Source of the DNA: UBA8518 sp041659585
GTDB lineage: Bacteria; Patescibacteriota; Minisyncoccia; Moranbacterales; UBA2206
Assembly (NCBI GenBank): GCA_041659585.1
Contig: JBAZXY010000005.1
Span: 1 to 23,675, forward strand
Direction of reading: 5' to 3'
DNA length: 23,675 bases
The translations under genes were made by a program, and so were the position numbers. Shown here one piece after another: positions 6,067 to 13,266 of the stretch (position 1 is the stretch's first letter; every line of letters starts with the position of its first letter). The notes beneath the pieces were generated by a model. That model searched no databases, was not told the origin of the DNA, and saw nothing but the letters and a program-made list of their open reading frames with translations.

Positions 6067-6648
6067 TTATCTGCGATTCATGATAGCGGAAGAAAGGGTG
6101 ATTTCATCAGCATATTCAATGTCGCCTCCAGTAGATAGGCCGCGGGCTAGACGAGTGGTTTTTACGCCATATTCCTTAAGTGTGCGAGCGATATAAAGGG
6201 CGGTGGCATCACCTTCGGTGGTGGGGTTCATAGCGATAATAACTTCTGCAATGCCATCATTCTGTACACGATTTTGTAATTCACTTATTTTCAGAGTGCT
6301 ACTCGGGGAAATATTTTCCAAAACACCTCCTAAGACATGATAAAGGCCGGAAAATTGACGAGTTTTTTCAATGGCAAAAATATCCAATGGCTCTTCGACT
6401 ACGCAAATGATACTTTGATCACGCTTGGTGTCAGCGCAAATGGCGCAAATGTTTTGTTCGCTAATGTTGAAACATTTTTCACAATAGCGCAAACTAGTCT
6501 TCAATTCGGATAATGTTTTAGCAAAATCATTTATTTTTTCGGGACTTTGTTTGAAGAGATAAATAACCAGTCTTTCTGCCATTTTTGGTCCGACTGAAGG
6601 TAGGGAGGAAAAGTGCTCAATTAATTTTTTGAGAGGTTTGGGATACAT
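6067..6648 (-). CDS. recR: Recombination mediator protein RecR
   Basis: The 193-residue protein is near the usual RecR length (about 200). It has the N-terminal helix-hairpin-helix region (LPSVGPKMAERL, 16-27), a four-cysteine zinc finger (Cys56, Cys59, Cys68, Cys71) and a Toprim domain (about 79-170: IICVVEEPLDIFAIEKT and MNPTTEGDATA). RecR with RecO loads RecA onto SSB-coated gapped DNA; neither partner is in this window. The ATG at 6648 has no Shine-Dalgarno site, only TTTCCACCTT before it. dnaB lies 127 bp upstream on the same strand with no clear terminator between, so co-transcription is possible. A minus-strand terminator follows at 5948-5976. Confidence 0.95.
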   Translation of the reverse strand: MYPKPLKKLIEHFSSLPSVGPKMAERLVIYLFKQSPEKINDFAKTLSELKTSLRYCEKCFNISEQNICAICADTKRDQSIICVVEEPLDIFAIEKTRQFSGLYHVLGGVLENISPSSTLKISELQNRVQNDGIAEVIIAMNPTTEGDATALYIARTLKEYGVKTTRLARGLSTGGDIEYADEITLSSAIMNRR

Positions 6649-6660
6649 AAGGTGGAAATT

Positions 6661-6768
6661 TTTAATTTTTAATTTCCAATTTTTAAATAATGTTTTAACT
6701 CTTAATATCTAAGCCATTTATTGATAGGCTTTGGTTTAAAAATTAAAAAATACAAAATTAAAAAATTG
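6661..6768. repeat. Low-complexity A/T tracts in inverted arrangement between dnaB and recR
   Basis: T-rich tracts at 6661-6690 (repeated TTTTTAA and AATTT units) face complementary A-rich tracts at 6735-6768. AATTTTTAAA at 6680-6689 is an exact inverse of TTTAAAAATT at 6735-6744. Inside lies a small AAGCC/GGCTT hairpin (6713-6731). It may weakly terminate or pause dnaB transcription, but without a T-tail directly after a strong stem this is unproven. Confidence 0.35.
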
Positions 6769-6775
6769 AATTAGA

Positions 6776-8155
6776 TTATTCATCGCTTTCGGCATAGTCA
6801 GAATGAGCTCTTTCCAAGGATTTGAAAGTGGTGGAGGTTTCTTGGAAATAGAGTGATATTTTTCCTACTGGACCATTACGGTGTTTGGCGATATGCACCT
6901 CTACAATGTTTTTGTTGGGCGTATCTGGTTTTTCACGATCTTCGCGATAGAGGAACATCACGATATCCGCATCTTGCTCGATGGAACCTGATTCACGCAA
7001 ATCGGAGAGTTTTGGAATTTGCGGACTACGCGCTTCCACGGCACGGGATAGTTGTGATAGGGCAATAATGGGGATGTTGAGTTCGCGCGCCAGTTGCTTT
7101 AGGGCGCGAGAAATTTCTGAAATTTCATTTACTCGACTGTCACCACCGCCAGAGCGACCCTCCATCAATTGTAAATAGTCGATAATAATAAGGCCCACAT
7201 TGTGCTCGGATTGCAGGCGGCGAGCCATGGTGCGCATTTCCATTACATTGGCTGAGCCGGCATCATCAATAAAAATTGGGGCGTCACTCAAGATTCCCAT
7301 TGCTTCACCAATTCTTTGAAAATCATCATCTCCTTCGCCTGACTTCAGTCGGCCAGTACGCAACCGCCATAAATCCACGCCGGATTGGGCAGCAAGCATT
7401 CTATCAATGAGCTGATCGGAGCCCATTTCCAATGAAAAAATTCCTACTGGTACTTTTTGTTGCACCGCTACTTGGCGGGCTAAGTCCAGGGCGAAAGTGG
7501 TTTTTCCAATAGATGGTCGAGCAGCCAGAATGACTAAATCTGATTTTTGAAAACCGGCTAAGATGCCATCCAGGTCCGGGTAGCCGCTGGGCACACCTCG
7601 CAACTGATGATCACCTTTGTGGAGTTCATCGATGCGATTAAAAGCCGCTTCCAAAATAGACTTAATGGGGACAAAGTCTTGTTTAATAAATTTCTGGGAA
7701 ACACCGAAAAGTTTTTGCTCCGCCTCGTCTAAGAGCTTGGCTACGTCCTCATCTTCACGATAACCCAGTTCGACAATTTCACTGGCTGATTCGATGAGTT
7801 TGCGCAAGGTGGATTTTTTTTGCACTACTTTGGCATAATGTTCAATATTAGAGCTTGATGGGACAAAATTGACCAAGGAAGTGAGATAGGTGGAGCCACC
7901 TACTTTTTCTAGTTGGCCTTTTTCTTCTAGTCGATTCGAAAGGGAAAGTACGTCAATCGGATCCCTTTTTTCATAGAGTTCCATCATAGCCTCATAAATC
8001 ATATTGTGATGATCATTATAGAAATCCCCAATACGCGTCAAATTAGCTACTTTAATGACGGCATTTTTGTCTAGCATTAAAGCGCCCAGCACGGAGCGTT
8101 CAGCATCGATATTTTGGGGCGGAACCCGCAGGCCCGCGTTAGAACTCTTTACCAT
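6776..8155 (-). CDS. dnaB: Replicative DNA helicase DnaB
   Basis: The 459-residue protein is full length for DnaB. The N-terminal helical domain covers about 12-110 (PPQNIDAERSVLGALMLD is diagnostic), followed by a linker and a RecA-like helicase domain (about 180-450). Visible motifs are Walker A (RPSIGKTT, 213-220), the catalytic Glu243 in SLEM, Walker B IIIDYLQL (323-330), the SQLSR motif (367-371), and the KHRNGP arginine finger with Arg426. It forms the hexameric ring that unwinds DNA at the replication fork. No intein interrupts the usual insertion sites. A consensus promoter lies at 8226-8254, giving a leader of about 64 nt. The start follows AAAGAAAATTTGCT, which has no good ribosome site. 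Confidence 0.97.
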   Translation of the reverse strand: MVKSSNAGLRVPPQNIDAERSVLGALMLDKNAVIKVANLTRIGDFYNDHHNMIYEAMMELYEKRDPIDVLSLSNRLEEKGQLEKVGGSTYLTSLVNFVPSSSNIEHYAKVVQKKSTLRKLIESASEIVELGYREDEDVAKLLDEAEQKLFGVSQKFIKQDFVPIKSILEAAFNRIDELHKGDHQLRGVPSGYPDLDGILAGFQKSDLVILAARPSIGKTTFALDLARQVAVQQKVPVGIFSLEMGSDQLIDRMLAAQSGVDLWRLRTGRLKSGEGDDDFQRIGEAMGILSDAPIFIDDAGSANVMEMRTMARRLQSEHNVGLIIIDYLQLMEGRSGGGDSRVNEISEISRALKQLARELNIPIIALSQLSRAVEARSPQIPKLSDLRESGSIEQDADIVMFLYREDREKPDTPNKNIVEVHIAKHRNGPVGKISLYFQETSTTFKSLERAHSDYAESDE

Positions 8156-8225
8156 AGCAAATTTTCTTTAGAATACTTTAGTTATTTTACGCTGAAGAGT
8201 AATGATTTTATTTTCCAGTCTTTTC

Positions 8226-8254
8226 ATTATACCCCTGGGATAGTTCAACTGCAA
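8226..8254 (-). promoter_or_regulatory. Sigma70-type promoter for dnaB
   Basis: Minus strand: TTGCAG (8249-8254), a 17-bp spacer and a perfect TATAAT (8226-8231). Transcription should start near 8219. This allows dnaB (and perhaps recR) to be transcribed independently of dus. Confidence 0.8.
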
Positions 8255-8285
8255 CCCAGAGTTATCCAAGTGTTGTGAACAGTTA

Positions 8286-9233
8286 TTATTGCAAAATATC
8301 TTTGATTTCTTTAACACTTTTGGCCTGCACCAATTTTTGCCTCATCTCAGAAGCATGCGCAAAACCTTTCATGTACCAGCTGAGATGCTTGCGGATCTCG
8401 AACATTCCTAAATTTCCCTTGGATTGCCACAACAGTTCGGCGTGTTCCAGGGCAATCTTTTTTATTTTTTCAAAATTATAGATGGCATAGGCGCCAGTTC
8501 GCAAAATTTCTTTGATTTGTGCAAATAGATAAGGCTTGCCCCAAATACCGCGGGCTAGCCCTAGGCCGTCAACGAGAGGATATTGCATTAGGATATTCTG
8601 CGCATCTTCTGGGGTATGGATGCCGCCATTGGCTAGCACAATTTTGTTAGGCAAGATTTTTTTAATAGCTTCTACAATGGCGAAATCAGGCACACTGGAA
8701 AAGCCACCTTCGTAGGTACGGCCATGTACCATGACTGCCGAGAAGGGAAGGTCTTTGATGTTTTCGATAAATTGGATGGCACTGAGGTCTTTTACTCCGG
8801 CTCGAATTTTGATGGAAACCGGCAAGTCGGTGTTGGCACAAACAGCGGTTAGGATTTCCCGAGTGAGAGCCGGTTGGGGCATCAACGCACAGCCTGAGCC
8901 ATGACCAAAAACCTTTCTGGCGGGACAGCCAAAATTGATGTCGATGCCGTCTGGCTTGACCTGAGTGCTCACAATTTTGGTAGCCTCTGCGAAGTGCTCT
9001 GGATCTTTGCCGAAGAGCTGAACGACATAGGGACGCTCGGAAGCATTGAATTTGAGCAGCTCCAGGGTCTTTTGTGGCTTGAAAAACAGGGCACTGACAC
9101 TGGCCATCTCGCTATAAGCCACGTCACACCCATGACGCATGCACATTTCCCTGAAGGCGCTGTCAGTGATGCCAGCCATAGGAGCAACGGCCAAAATAGG
9201 TCTATTGAGTTTTTGCCAAAAATTTTTCTCCAT
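8286..9233 (-). CDS. dus: tRNA-dihydrouridine synthase
   Basis: The 315-residue FMN-dependent TIM-barrel enzyme reduces specific uridines in tRNA to dihydrouridine. Evidence in order: LAVAPMAGITDSAFR (14-28, FMN-binding start of the barrel), QLFGKDPEHFAEA, DINFGCPARKVFGHGSGCALM with catalytic Cys103, SIKIRAG with Lys142, VMVHGRTYEGGFS with His170, and ANGGI (201-205). The C-terminal helical tRNA-binding domain begins near 245. Which of the Dus subfamilies it belongs to cannot be decided by eye; the overall look is DusB-like. The ATG at 9233 has no ribosome site, and the promoter at 9242-9270 places transcript initiation within a couple of bases of the start codon, so translation appears leaderless. 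The gene is divergent from greA. Confidence 0.95.
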   Translation of the reverse strand: MEKNFWQKLNRPILAVAPMAGITDSAFREMCMRHGCDVAYSEMASVSALFFKPQKTLELLKFNASERPYVVQLFGKDPEHFAEATKIVSTQVKPDGIDINFGCPARKVFGHGSGCALMPQPALTREILTAVCANTDLPVSIKIRAGVKDLSAIQFIENIKDLPFSAVMVHGRTYEGGFSSVPDFAIVEAIKKILPNKIVLANGGIHTPEDAQNILMQYPLVDGLGLARGIWGKPYLFAQIKEILRTGAYAIYNFEKIKKIALEHAELLWQSKGNLGMFEIRKHLSWYMKGFAHASEMRQKLVQAKSVKEIKDILQ

Positions 9234-9241
9234 ATTCAGTC

Positions 9242-9270
9242 AGTATAGAATAGAAATCAGTCTTTATCAA
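9242..9270 (-). promoter_or_regulatory. dus promoter, predicted leaderless transcript
   Basis: Minus strand: TTGATA (9265-9270), a 17-bp spacer and TATACT (9242-9247). Only eight bases separate the -10 box from the ATG at 9233, so initiation at the usual distance gives a leader of 0-3 nt. Confidence 0.75.
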
Positions 9271-9295
9271 TAGATATCTATATTTTGTGATAGCA

Positions 9296-9323
9296 TTGAC
9301 AATATCTGTTTAGCTGATATAAT
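9296..9323 (+). promoter_or_regulatory. Consensus sigma70 promoter for greA
   Basis: Perfect TTGACA (9296-9301), a 16-bp spacer and perfect TATAAT (9318-9323), the best promoter match in the window. It is back to back with the dus promoter; between the two -35 boxes lies the 10-bp palindrome TAGATATCTA (9271-9280). Confidence 0.9.
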
Positions 9324-9337
9324 TGGCTTGATGTTTT

Positions 9338-9367
9338 AAATTACTGTCCCTTTGGGGCGGTAAATTT
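9338..9367 (+). promoter_or_regulatory. Stem-loop in the greA 5' leader
   Basis: AAATTACTGTCCC (9338-9350) pairs with GGGCGGTAAATTT (9355-9367) using two G-T pairs and one bulged base. It lies about eight bases into the predicted transcript. There is no T-run after it, so it is more likely a stability or translation element than a terminator. Confidence 0.5.
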
Positions 9368-9408
9368 CATTTAATCAGCAAAACAAAATAATATCTAATA
9401 ATACCACC

Positions 9409-9864
9409 ATGACAAAATTTGTAACCGAAGAGGGATTGAAAAAAATTAAAGAAGAATTGGAAAATAGAAAAACAACTGTACGCCAGGAAATTGCCAATGC
9501 TATCAAGGAAGCTAAGGAGCAAGGGGATTTGAGTGAAAATGCGGAATATAGCGAAGCGAAAAGACAACAGGCGGAAAATGAAGCCAAGGTGGCTGAGTTG
9601 GAATTCATGCTTAAAGAGTCGGTGCTAGTTACCCATGATAAAACCACGGATTCTGCTCAGATGGGATCAAATGTAATTGTAGAGTTCAATGGTTCTAAGA
9701 TGGAATTTAAGATTGTGGGATCAAATGAAGCTAGTCCGGGAGAAATGAAGATTTCTAACGAATCTCCATTAGGAAAGGGTTTTATCGGAAGAAAAAAGGG
9801 AGATGAGGTGGAGATTGAAACTCCAGCCGGAAAAATGAAATATAAGATTTTAGCCGTGAAATAA
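9409..9864 (+). CDS. greA: Transcription elongation factor GreA
   Basis: The 151-residue protein has the two GreA domains: an antiparallel coiled coil (about 1-75) and a C-terminal FKBP-like domain (about 80-150, ending EIETPAGKMKYKILAVK). The coiled-coil tip carries the acidic signature QGDLSENAEYSEAK with Asp40 and Glu43. These reach the RNA polymerase active site through the secondary channel and stimulate cleavage of backtracked RNA. The length is a few residues short of typical GreA (about 158). The ATG at 9409 is preceded by AATAATACCACC without a ribosome site. It is monocistronic: it has its own consensus promoter upstream and a strong terminator immediately after. Confidence 0.96.
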   Translation: MTKFVTEEGLKKIKEELENRKTTVRQEIANAIKEAKEQGDLSENAEYSEAKRQQAENEAKVAELEFMLKESVLVTHDKTTDSAQMGSNVIVEFNGSKMEFKIVGSNEASPGEMKISNESPLGKGFIGRKKGDEVEIETPAGKMKYKILAVK

Positions 9865-9872
9865 TCTTGTGT

Positions 9873-9905
9873 AAAAAACGGTCCTTTGATAGGGCTGTTT
9901 TTTTA
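9873..9905 (+). terminator. Rho-independent terminator of greA
   Basis: AAAAACGGTCCT (9874-9885) pairs with AGGGCTGTTTTT (9891-9902) with G-T pairs and a 5-nt loop, running into a T-run. Confidence 0.85.
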
Positions 9906-9915
9906 TCGATAGAGT

Positions 9916-9944
9916 TTGATTTTATTAGTTTTCTGCAGTAGAAT
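9916..9944 (+). promoter_or_regulatory. Promoter of the lysS operon
   Basis: TTGATT (9916-9921), a 17-bp spacer and TAGAAT (9939-9944). The predicted start near 9951 gives a leader of about 39 nt, too short for a T-box. Confidence 0.65.
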
Positions 9945-9989
9945 GGAGAAAAGATGAATAGTTTTTAATTATAAATAAGATATATAAAA

Positions 9990-11438
9990 ATGAGAGAAGA
10001 TATTTTACAGACAAAACTGGATAAATTGAATAATATTCGGGCTTTTGGCATGGAGCCCTATCCGGAGAAAACAAGGCGGGACATGACTAATGGGGAGGTG
10101 CTGGAGGCCTTTACTGCATTGGTAGAACGAGAGATCACTCTGGTGGGGCGCGTGCGTTCTTTTCGTCCGATGGGGGGGTCTACTTTTGCCCATATTGAGG
10201 ATGGCACCGGCAAAATACAGGTTTTTTTGAATAAAAATAATATTCCCGAGGACAAATATCGCTTGTTCGCTAAGAACGTGGAATTGGGAGACTTTGTCCA
10301 AGTGACGGGAAAACCTTTTTTGACTAAGCAGGAGGAGAAGACAGTAGAAGTGCATGACTGGACAATGCTCTCCAAAAACATGCGTCCCATTCCGACGGAA
10401 CATTTTGGCATCAAGGATGAGGAAGAATTGTTGCGCAAAAGATATCTGGATTTGATGCTTAATCCTGAAACACGCGAGTTGTTTCGCAAGAAAAACTTAT
10501 TCTGGCAAACTATTCGAAAAAGTTTAGTGGATGAGGGCTTTCTAGAAGTGCAGATGCCGGTCTTTGAGCATGCCACGGGTGGCGCAGACGCCGCTCCGTT
10601 CATCACCCATCACAATGCTTTGGATCAAGATTTTTTTCTGCGCATCTCGCTGGAGTTGCCTCTGAAGAGAATGTTGGTGGGTGGCTATGAAAAGGTTTTC
10701 GAGATTGGTCGCGTTTTCCGTAACGAGGGGATTGACCGCGATCACTTGCAAGAATTTGACCACATGGAGTTTTATTGGGCCTATTCCGATATGTCCAAGG
10801 GTATGCAGTTTGCGCAAAAAATGTTTAAGGATATCGCCTTAAATATTCTAGGTGGCTATGTGCAAGAACATCAAGGAGAAAAAATTGATTGGAGTGCGGA
10901 CTTTCCGATTGTGGATTATTTCACTGAATTTGAAAAGGAAACCGGCATCAATTTGAGTCATGAGGTGAGCGTGGAAGAATTGAAAAAAAAGGCGGACGAG
11001 CTGCATATTAAGTACGAACCAAGTTATGGCAAGGGACGGATGATTGATACGCTCTATAAAAAAACAGTGCGCCAACGTTTGATTCAGCCGTGCTTTTTGG
11101 TGGGACAACCCTTGGAGATTTCCCCTTTAGCTAAGACTGATCCGGCTGACCCGATGAAGGTATTGCGTTTTCAGATTGTGGCTGGGAAAAGTGAATTGTG
11201 CAATGCTTTTGGCGAGTTGAATGACCCGATTGACCAAAGAGCGCGCTTTGAAGCACAGATGGCTATGCGCGAAGCGGGGGATGATGAAGCGCAAATGATT
11301 GATGAAGACTTTGTGGAAGCGTTGGAGATCGGCATGCCGCCGGCTTTCGGTTTTGGAATGAGTGAGCGTCTGTTTGCCTTCCTGATGGACCGTTCCATCC
11401 GAGAGACAGTTATTTTTGCCGGGGTAAAAAGCAAATAA
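9990..11438 (+). CDS. lysS: Lysyl-tRNA synthetase, class II
   Basis: The 482-residue enzyme charges tRNA-Lys. The N-terminal OB-fold anticodon domain covers about 48-135 (ITLVGRVRSFRPMGGSTFAHI, then DGTGKIQVFL). The class II catalytic core follows: motif 1 around GFLEVQMPVFEHATGGADA (183-201), motif 2 with FEIGRVFRNEG (237-247) and HMEFYWAYSD, and motif 3 as GFGMSERLFAFLMD (454-467) followed by SIRETVIF. In motif 3 the usual small/Asp residues read MSER, but the class-defining arginine is present. PLAKTDPADP and SELCNAFGELNDP are typical LysRS segments. There is no ribosome site before ATG 9990. It is the first gene of a tightly packed unit reaching to 14827. Confidence 0.96.
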   Translation: MREDILQTKLDKLNNIRAFGMEPYPEKTRRDMTNGEVLEAFTALVEREITLVGRVRSFRPMGGSTFAHIEDGTGKIQVFLNKNNIPEDKYRLFAKNVELGDFVQVTGKPFLTKQEEKTVEVHDWTMLSKNMRPIPTEHFGIKDEEELLRKRYLDLMLNPETRELFRKKNLFWQTIRKSLVDEGFLEVQMPVFEHATGGADAAPFITHHNALDQDFFLRISLELPLKRMLVGGYEKVFEIGRVFRNEGIDRDHLQEFDHMEFYWAYSDMSKGMQFAQKMFKDIALNILGGYVQEHQGEKIDWSADFPIVDYFTEFEKETGINLSHEVSVEELKKKADELHIKYEPSYGKGRMIDTLYKKTVRQRLIQPCFLVGQPLEISPLAKTDPADPMKVLRFQIVAGKSELCNAFGELNDPIDQRARFEAQMAMREAGDDEAQMIDEDFVEALEIGMPPAFGFGMSERLFAFLMDRSIRETVIFAGVKSK

Positions 11439-11450
11439 AATATTTTTATT

Positions 11451-12029
11451 ATGCAAATCGAATATGAAGCTACTTTCCTGGATATTAACAGGGGTAAGAT
11501 GCGTGAAAATCTGAAAAAGGCAGGCGCCGTTTTGGTGCGTCCGGAATTCTTGCAAAAAAGACTCACACTTAGTTTGCCAGCGGGACATGAAATCACTGGT
11601 GGCTGGCTTCGGGTGCGGGACGAAGGGGATAAAATCATGATGACTTTGAAGGTGGTGGACGGGACGCAGATTCACAATCAGAAGGAAATCAATTTGCAGG
11701 TGGATAATTTGGAAGAGGCGGTGAAATTGCTGGAGACCATGGGTTGCAAGAAAAAATCTTATCAGGAAACCAAAAGAGAACTGTGGACTTTGGATGGCGT
11801 GGAGATTACGATTGACGAGTGGCCCTTTCTGGAGCCGTTTGTGGAAGTAGAGGGTCAATCTGAGGAGGTAGTGAAAAATGTTTCGGAAAAAATCGGTTTT
11901 GATTATGGCCAAGCATTGTTTTGTTGCGTGAGCACTTTGTATCACATGAAATATGGCATAGCGGAGGAAGTTATTAATAATCAAACGCCGGAGATAACTT
12001 TTGGCGACAAGAATCCGTTTGAAAATTAA
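11451..12029 (+). CDS. CYTH-domain protein (class IV adenylate cyclase / triphosphate hydrolase-like)
   Basis: The 192-residue protein has the CYTH triphosphate-tunnel layout: an acidic first strand IEYEATF (Glu4, Glu6), the basic pair in WLRVRDEGDK (Arg54, Arg56), TLK (65-67), KEIN (Glu79), ITIDEWP (Asp122) and FVEVEG (Glu132, Glu134). The superfamily binds triphosphates with divalent metal; members include CyaB adenylate cyclases, thiamine triphosphatases and inorganic triphosphatases. The canonical ExExK start reads ExExT here (Thr8 replaces Lys), a deviation that leaves the substrate open. I would not call it a cyclase: no cAMP-response gene is visible here, and the neighbours (Nudix, Maf, NDT-fold, PAP2) favour a nucleotide or polyphosphate hydrolase. 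It starts 12 bp after lysS, with no ribosome site. Confidence 0.85.
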   Translation: MQIEYEATFLDINRGKMRENLKKAGAVLVRPEFLQKRLTLSLPAGHEITGGWLRVRDEGDKIMMTLKVVDGTQIHNQKEINLQVDNLEEAVKLLETMGCKKKSYQETKRELWTLDGVEITIDEWPFLEPFVEVEGQSEEVVKNVSEKIGFDYGQALFCCVSTLYHMKYGIAEEVINNQTPEITFGDKNPFEN

Positions 12030-12033
12030 AGTT

Positions 12034-12264
12034 ATGAAAAAAGGAATCAGCTGCAAGACTGGCCTGAAAAAGAATGTAATCAGTAAAAGTATTTTTGAAC
12101 GTGAAATTTTTCTGTGTAAAGAATTGTCGAAAGACAAAAAAGGATGCGGTTGGGGAAAGTGCCAGGATTGTGGTGTTGTGCCTTTACTCTATAAATTGCA
12201 TAACGGTACTTTGATTGAGAAAGAATCAGATATTGCAAAATTAAAAAATAATTTTTTGAAATAA
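12034..12264 (+). CDS. Small cysteine-rich protein, possible zinc ribbon
   Basis: This 76-residue protein was placed at ATG 12034, four bases after the CYTH stop; the in-frame ATG at 12001 would lie inside the CYTH gene. Five cysteines (7, 28, 38, 43, 46) include KGCGWGKCQDCGVVP, giving a C-x4-C-x2-C cluster that could form half of a zinc site, with Cys7 and Cys28 (or His56) completing it. The product is basic and has no signal peptide or membrane segment. I do not recognise a characterised family. It is wedged between genes with gaps of 4 and 3 bp, so it is certainly co-transcribed and probably co-translated with them. A role in nucleic-acid or metal binding is only a guess. Confidence 0.7.
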   Translation: MKKGISCKTGLKKNVISKSIFEREIFLCKELSKDKKGCGWGKCQDCGVVPLLYKLHNGTLIEKESDIAKLKNNFLK

Positions 12265-12267
12265 TAT

Positions 12268-12681
12268 ATGACAGATTATACATTAATATCGAGGTTTAGA
12301 AATAAGGAGCGGTGTGAGCTGTTAATAGAAAAGTTATCTCAAAGGGGAAAAACTTGTTATAATTTTTGCAGTAAACCAGCTGACCCAAATAATGCCGATG
12401 CACATCCAGAGGATCAGATGAAAGTTTTTGAAGCCGTGAAGGATTTTTATAATGATGAATATTTCAAGGAGGTTTTTGAAGAGGACTTGGAAGGATTAAA
12501 AAATGCTGAAAAGGTTATTTTGCTTTTGCCAGCAGGGACTTCGGCGCACATGGAGGCGGGCATCGCTTTCGGTTTGGGAAAACCGTTGATTCTGATTGGG
12601 GAACCGGAAAAACCCGAAACACTATACCTTGTTTTCAATGAGCGGTATAAGGATGTGGAGGAGTTTTTGGCAACCGTATAA
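12268..12681 (+). CDS. Nucleoside 2-deoxyribosyltransferase-fold protein (first copy)
   Basis: The 137-residue protein has the pattern of the NDT/DNPH1 superfamily: a first strand TDYTLISRF, a helical middle, a second strand AEKVILLLPAGTSAHMEAGIAFGLGKPLILIG (80-111), in which Glu96 in the HMEAG segment is at the place of the catalytic Glu, and a C-terminal strand-helix. Family members cleave the N-glycosidic bond of (deoxy)nucleosides or (deoxy)nucleoside monophosphates. Which substrate applies here cannot be told. Residues 30-50 (CYNFC, then PADPNNADAHPED) form an unusual Pro/Asp-rich loop. It starts three bases after the small cysteine protein and is one of two NDT-fold genes in this operon (see 13875-14288). 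Confidence 0.7.
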   Translation: MTDYTLISRFRNKERCELLIEKLSQRGKTCYNFCSKPADPNNADAHPEDQMKVFEAVKDFYNDEYFKEVFEEDLEGLKNAEKVILLLPAGTSAHMEAGIAFGLGKPLILIGEPEKPETLYLVFNERYKDVEEFLATV

Positions 12682-12706
12682 ATGTATTTAAAGAAAGTAT
12701 AAGATT

Positions 12707-13255
12707 ATGTGGAAAATATTGTCTTCCAGAGAAATTTTTAGACATCCCAGGCTCACGCTAATTGAGGATATTGTTTTGTTGCCTGACGGGACAAAGACTG
12801 ATTATTTGAAATTCAAATATACTGCCAATGCAGCTAGCGTGATTGCAAAAGGAGGTGATGGAAAGATATTGATTGGAAAGGAATATTCTCATCCTGTTGG
12901 AGAGTGGTTGTATCAATTTTGTGGCGGTGAAGTTCCTTTGGGAGAGGAGATTGAGATCGGAGCAAATCGAGAATTGATGGAAGAAGCTAAATTAAGGGCT
13001 GGCAAATTGGAATTGTTAGGAAGCTATTTGATAAACAATCGAAGAAGCCAATCAAAAATGTATGTATTCCTGGCGACGGAATTAGAAGAAAAATTTCTAG
13101 AGGGAGATAAGGAAGAGGATATTAAATTATTTTGGAAAAGTGAAGATGAAATTGATGCTATGATAAGAAATGGAGAAATAGCCAATTGTCATTTTTTGGC
13201 ATCCTGGACTATGTATAAAGCACATTATAAGAATGAAGATAAGATTAAAGGATAA
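12707..13255 (+). CDS. Nudix hydrolase (ADP-ribose pyrophosphatase-like)
   Basis: The 182-residue protein contains a Nudix box starting at Gly74: GEVPLGE, seven residues, then RELMEEAKL (88-96). The catalytic REx2-3EE core (Arg88, Glu89, Glu92, Glu93) is intact; the Gly expected near the end of the box is Lys95. The N-terminal strands (WKILSSREIFRHPRLTLIEDIVLLPDGTKTDYLKF) are those of ADP-ribose/sugar-nucleotide pyrophosphatases of the NudF type. These cut the diphosphate bond of nucleoside diphosphate-linked compounds using Mg2+. The exact substrate is unknown. A weak AAAGAAAG precedes the ATG. It is separated from the NDT-fold gene by 25 bp and from maf by 11 bp. Confidence 0.88.
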   Translation: MWKILSSREIFRHPRLTLIEDIVLLPDGTKTDYLKFKYTANAASVIAKGGDGKILIGKEYSHPVGEWLYQFCGGEVPLGEEIEIGANRELMEEAKLRAGKLELLGSYLINNRRSQSKMYVFLATELEEKFLEGDKEEDIKLFWKSEDEIDAMIRNGEIANCHFLASWTMYKAHYKNEDKIKG

Positions 13256-13266
13256 ATTTTGGATAT

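Noticed and set aside
6776..8155. Intein in dnaB
   Set aside because: DnaB is a common intein host, but the Walker A, Walker B and arginine-finger regions are contiguous at normal spacing.
8901..9248. Plus-strand open frame opposite dus
   Set aside because: It overlaps the catalytic region of dus in antisense and spans the dus start and promoter; no family similarity.
10058..10606. Minus-strand open frame of 182 codons inside lysS
   Set aside because: It is antisense to conserved LysRS motifs; it arises from lysS codon use.
11127..12137. Long open frame (336 codons) on the minus strand
   Set aside because: It is fully antisense to lysS and the CYTH gene, both of which have clear family motifs; its translation is rich in Phe, His, Arg and Ser with no recognisable domain.
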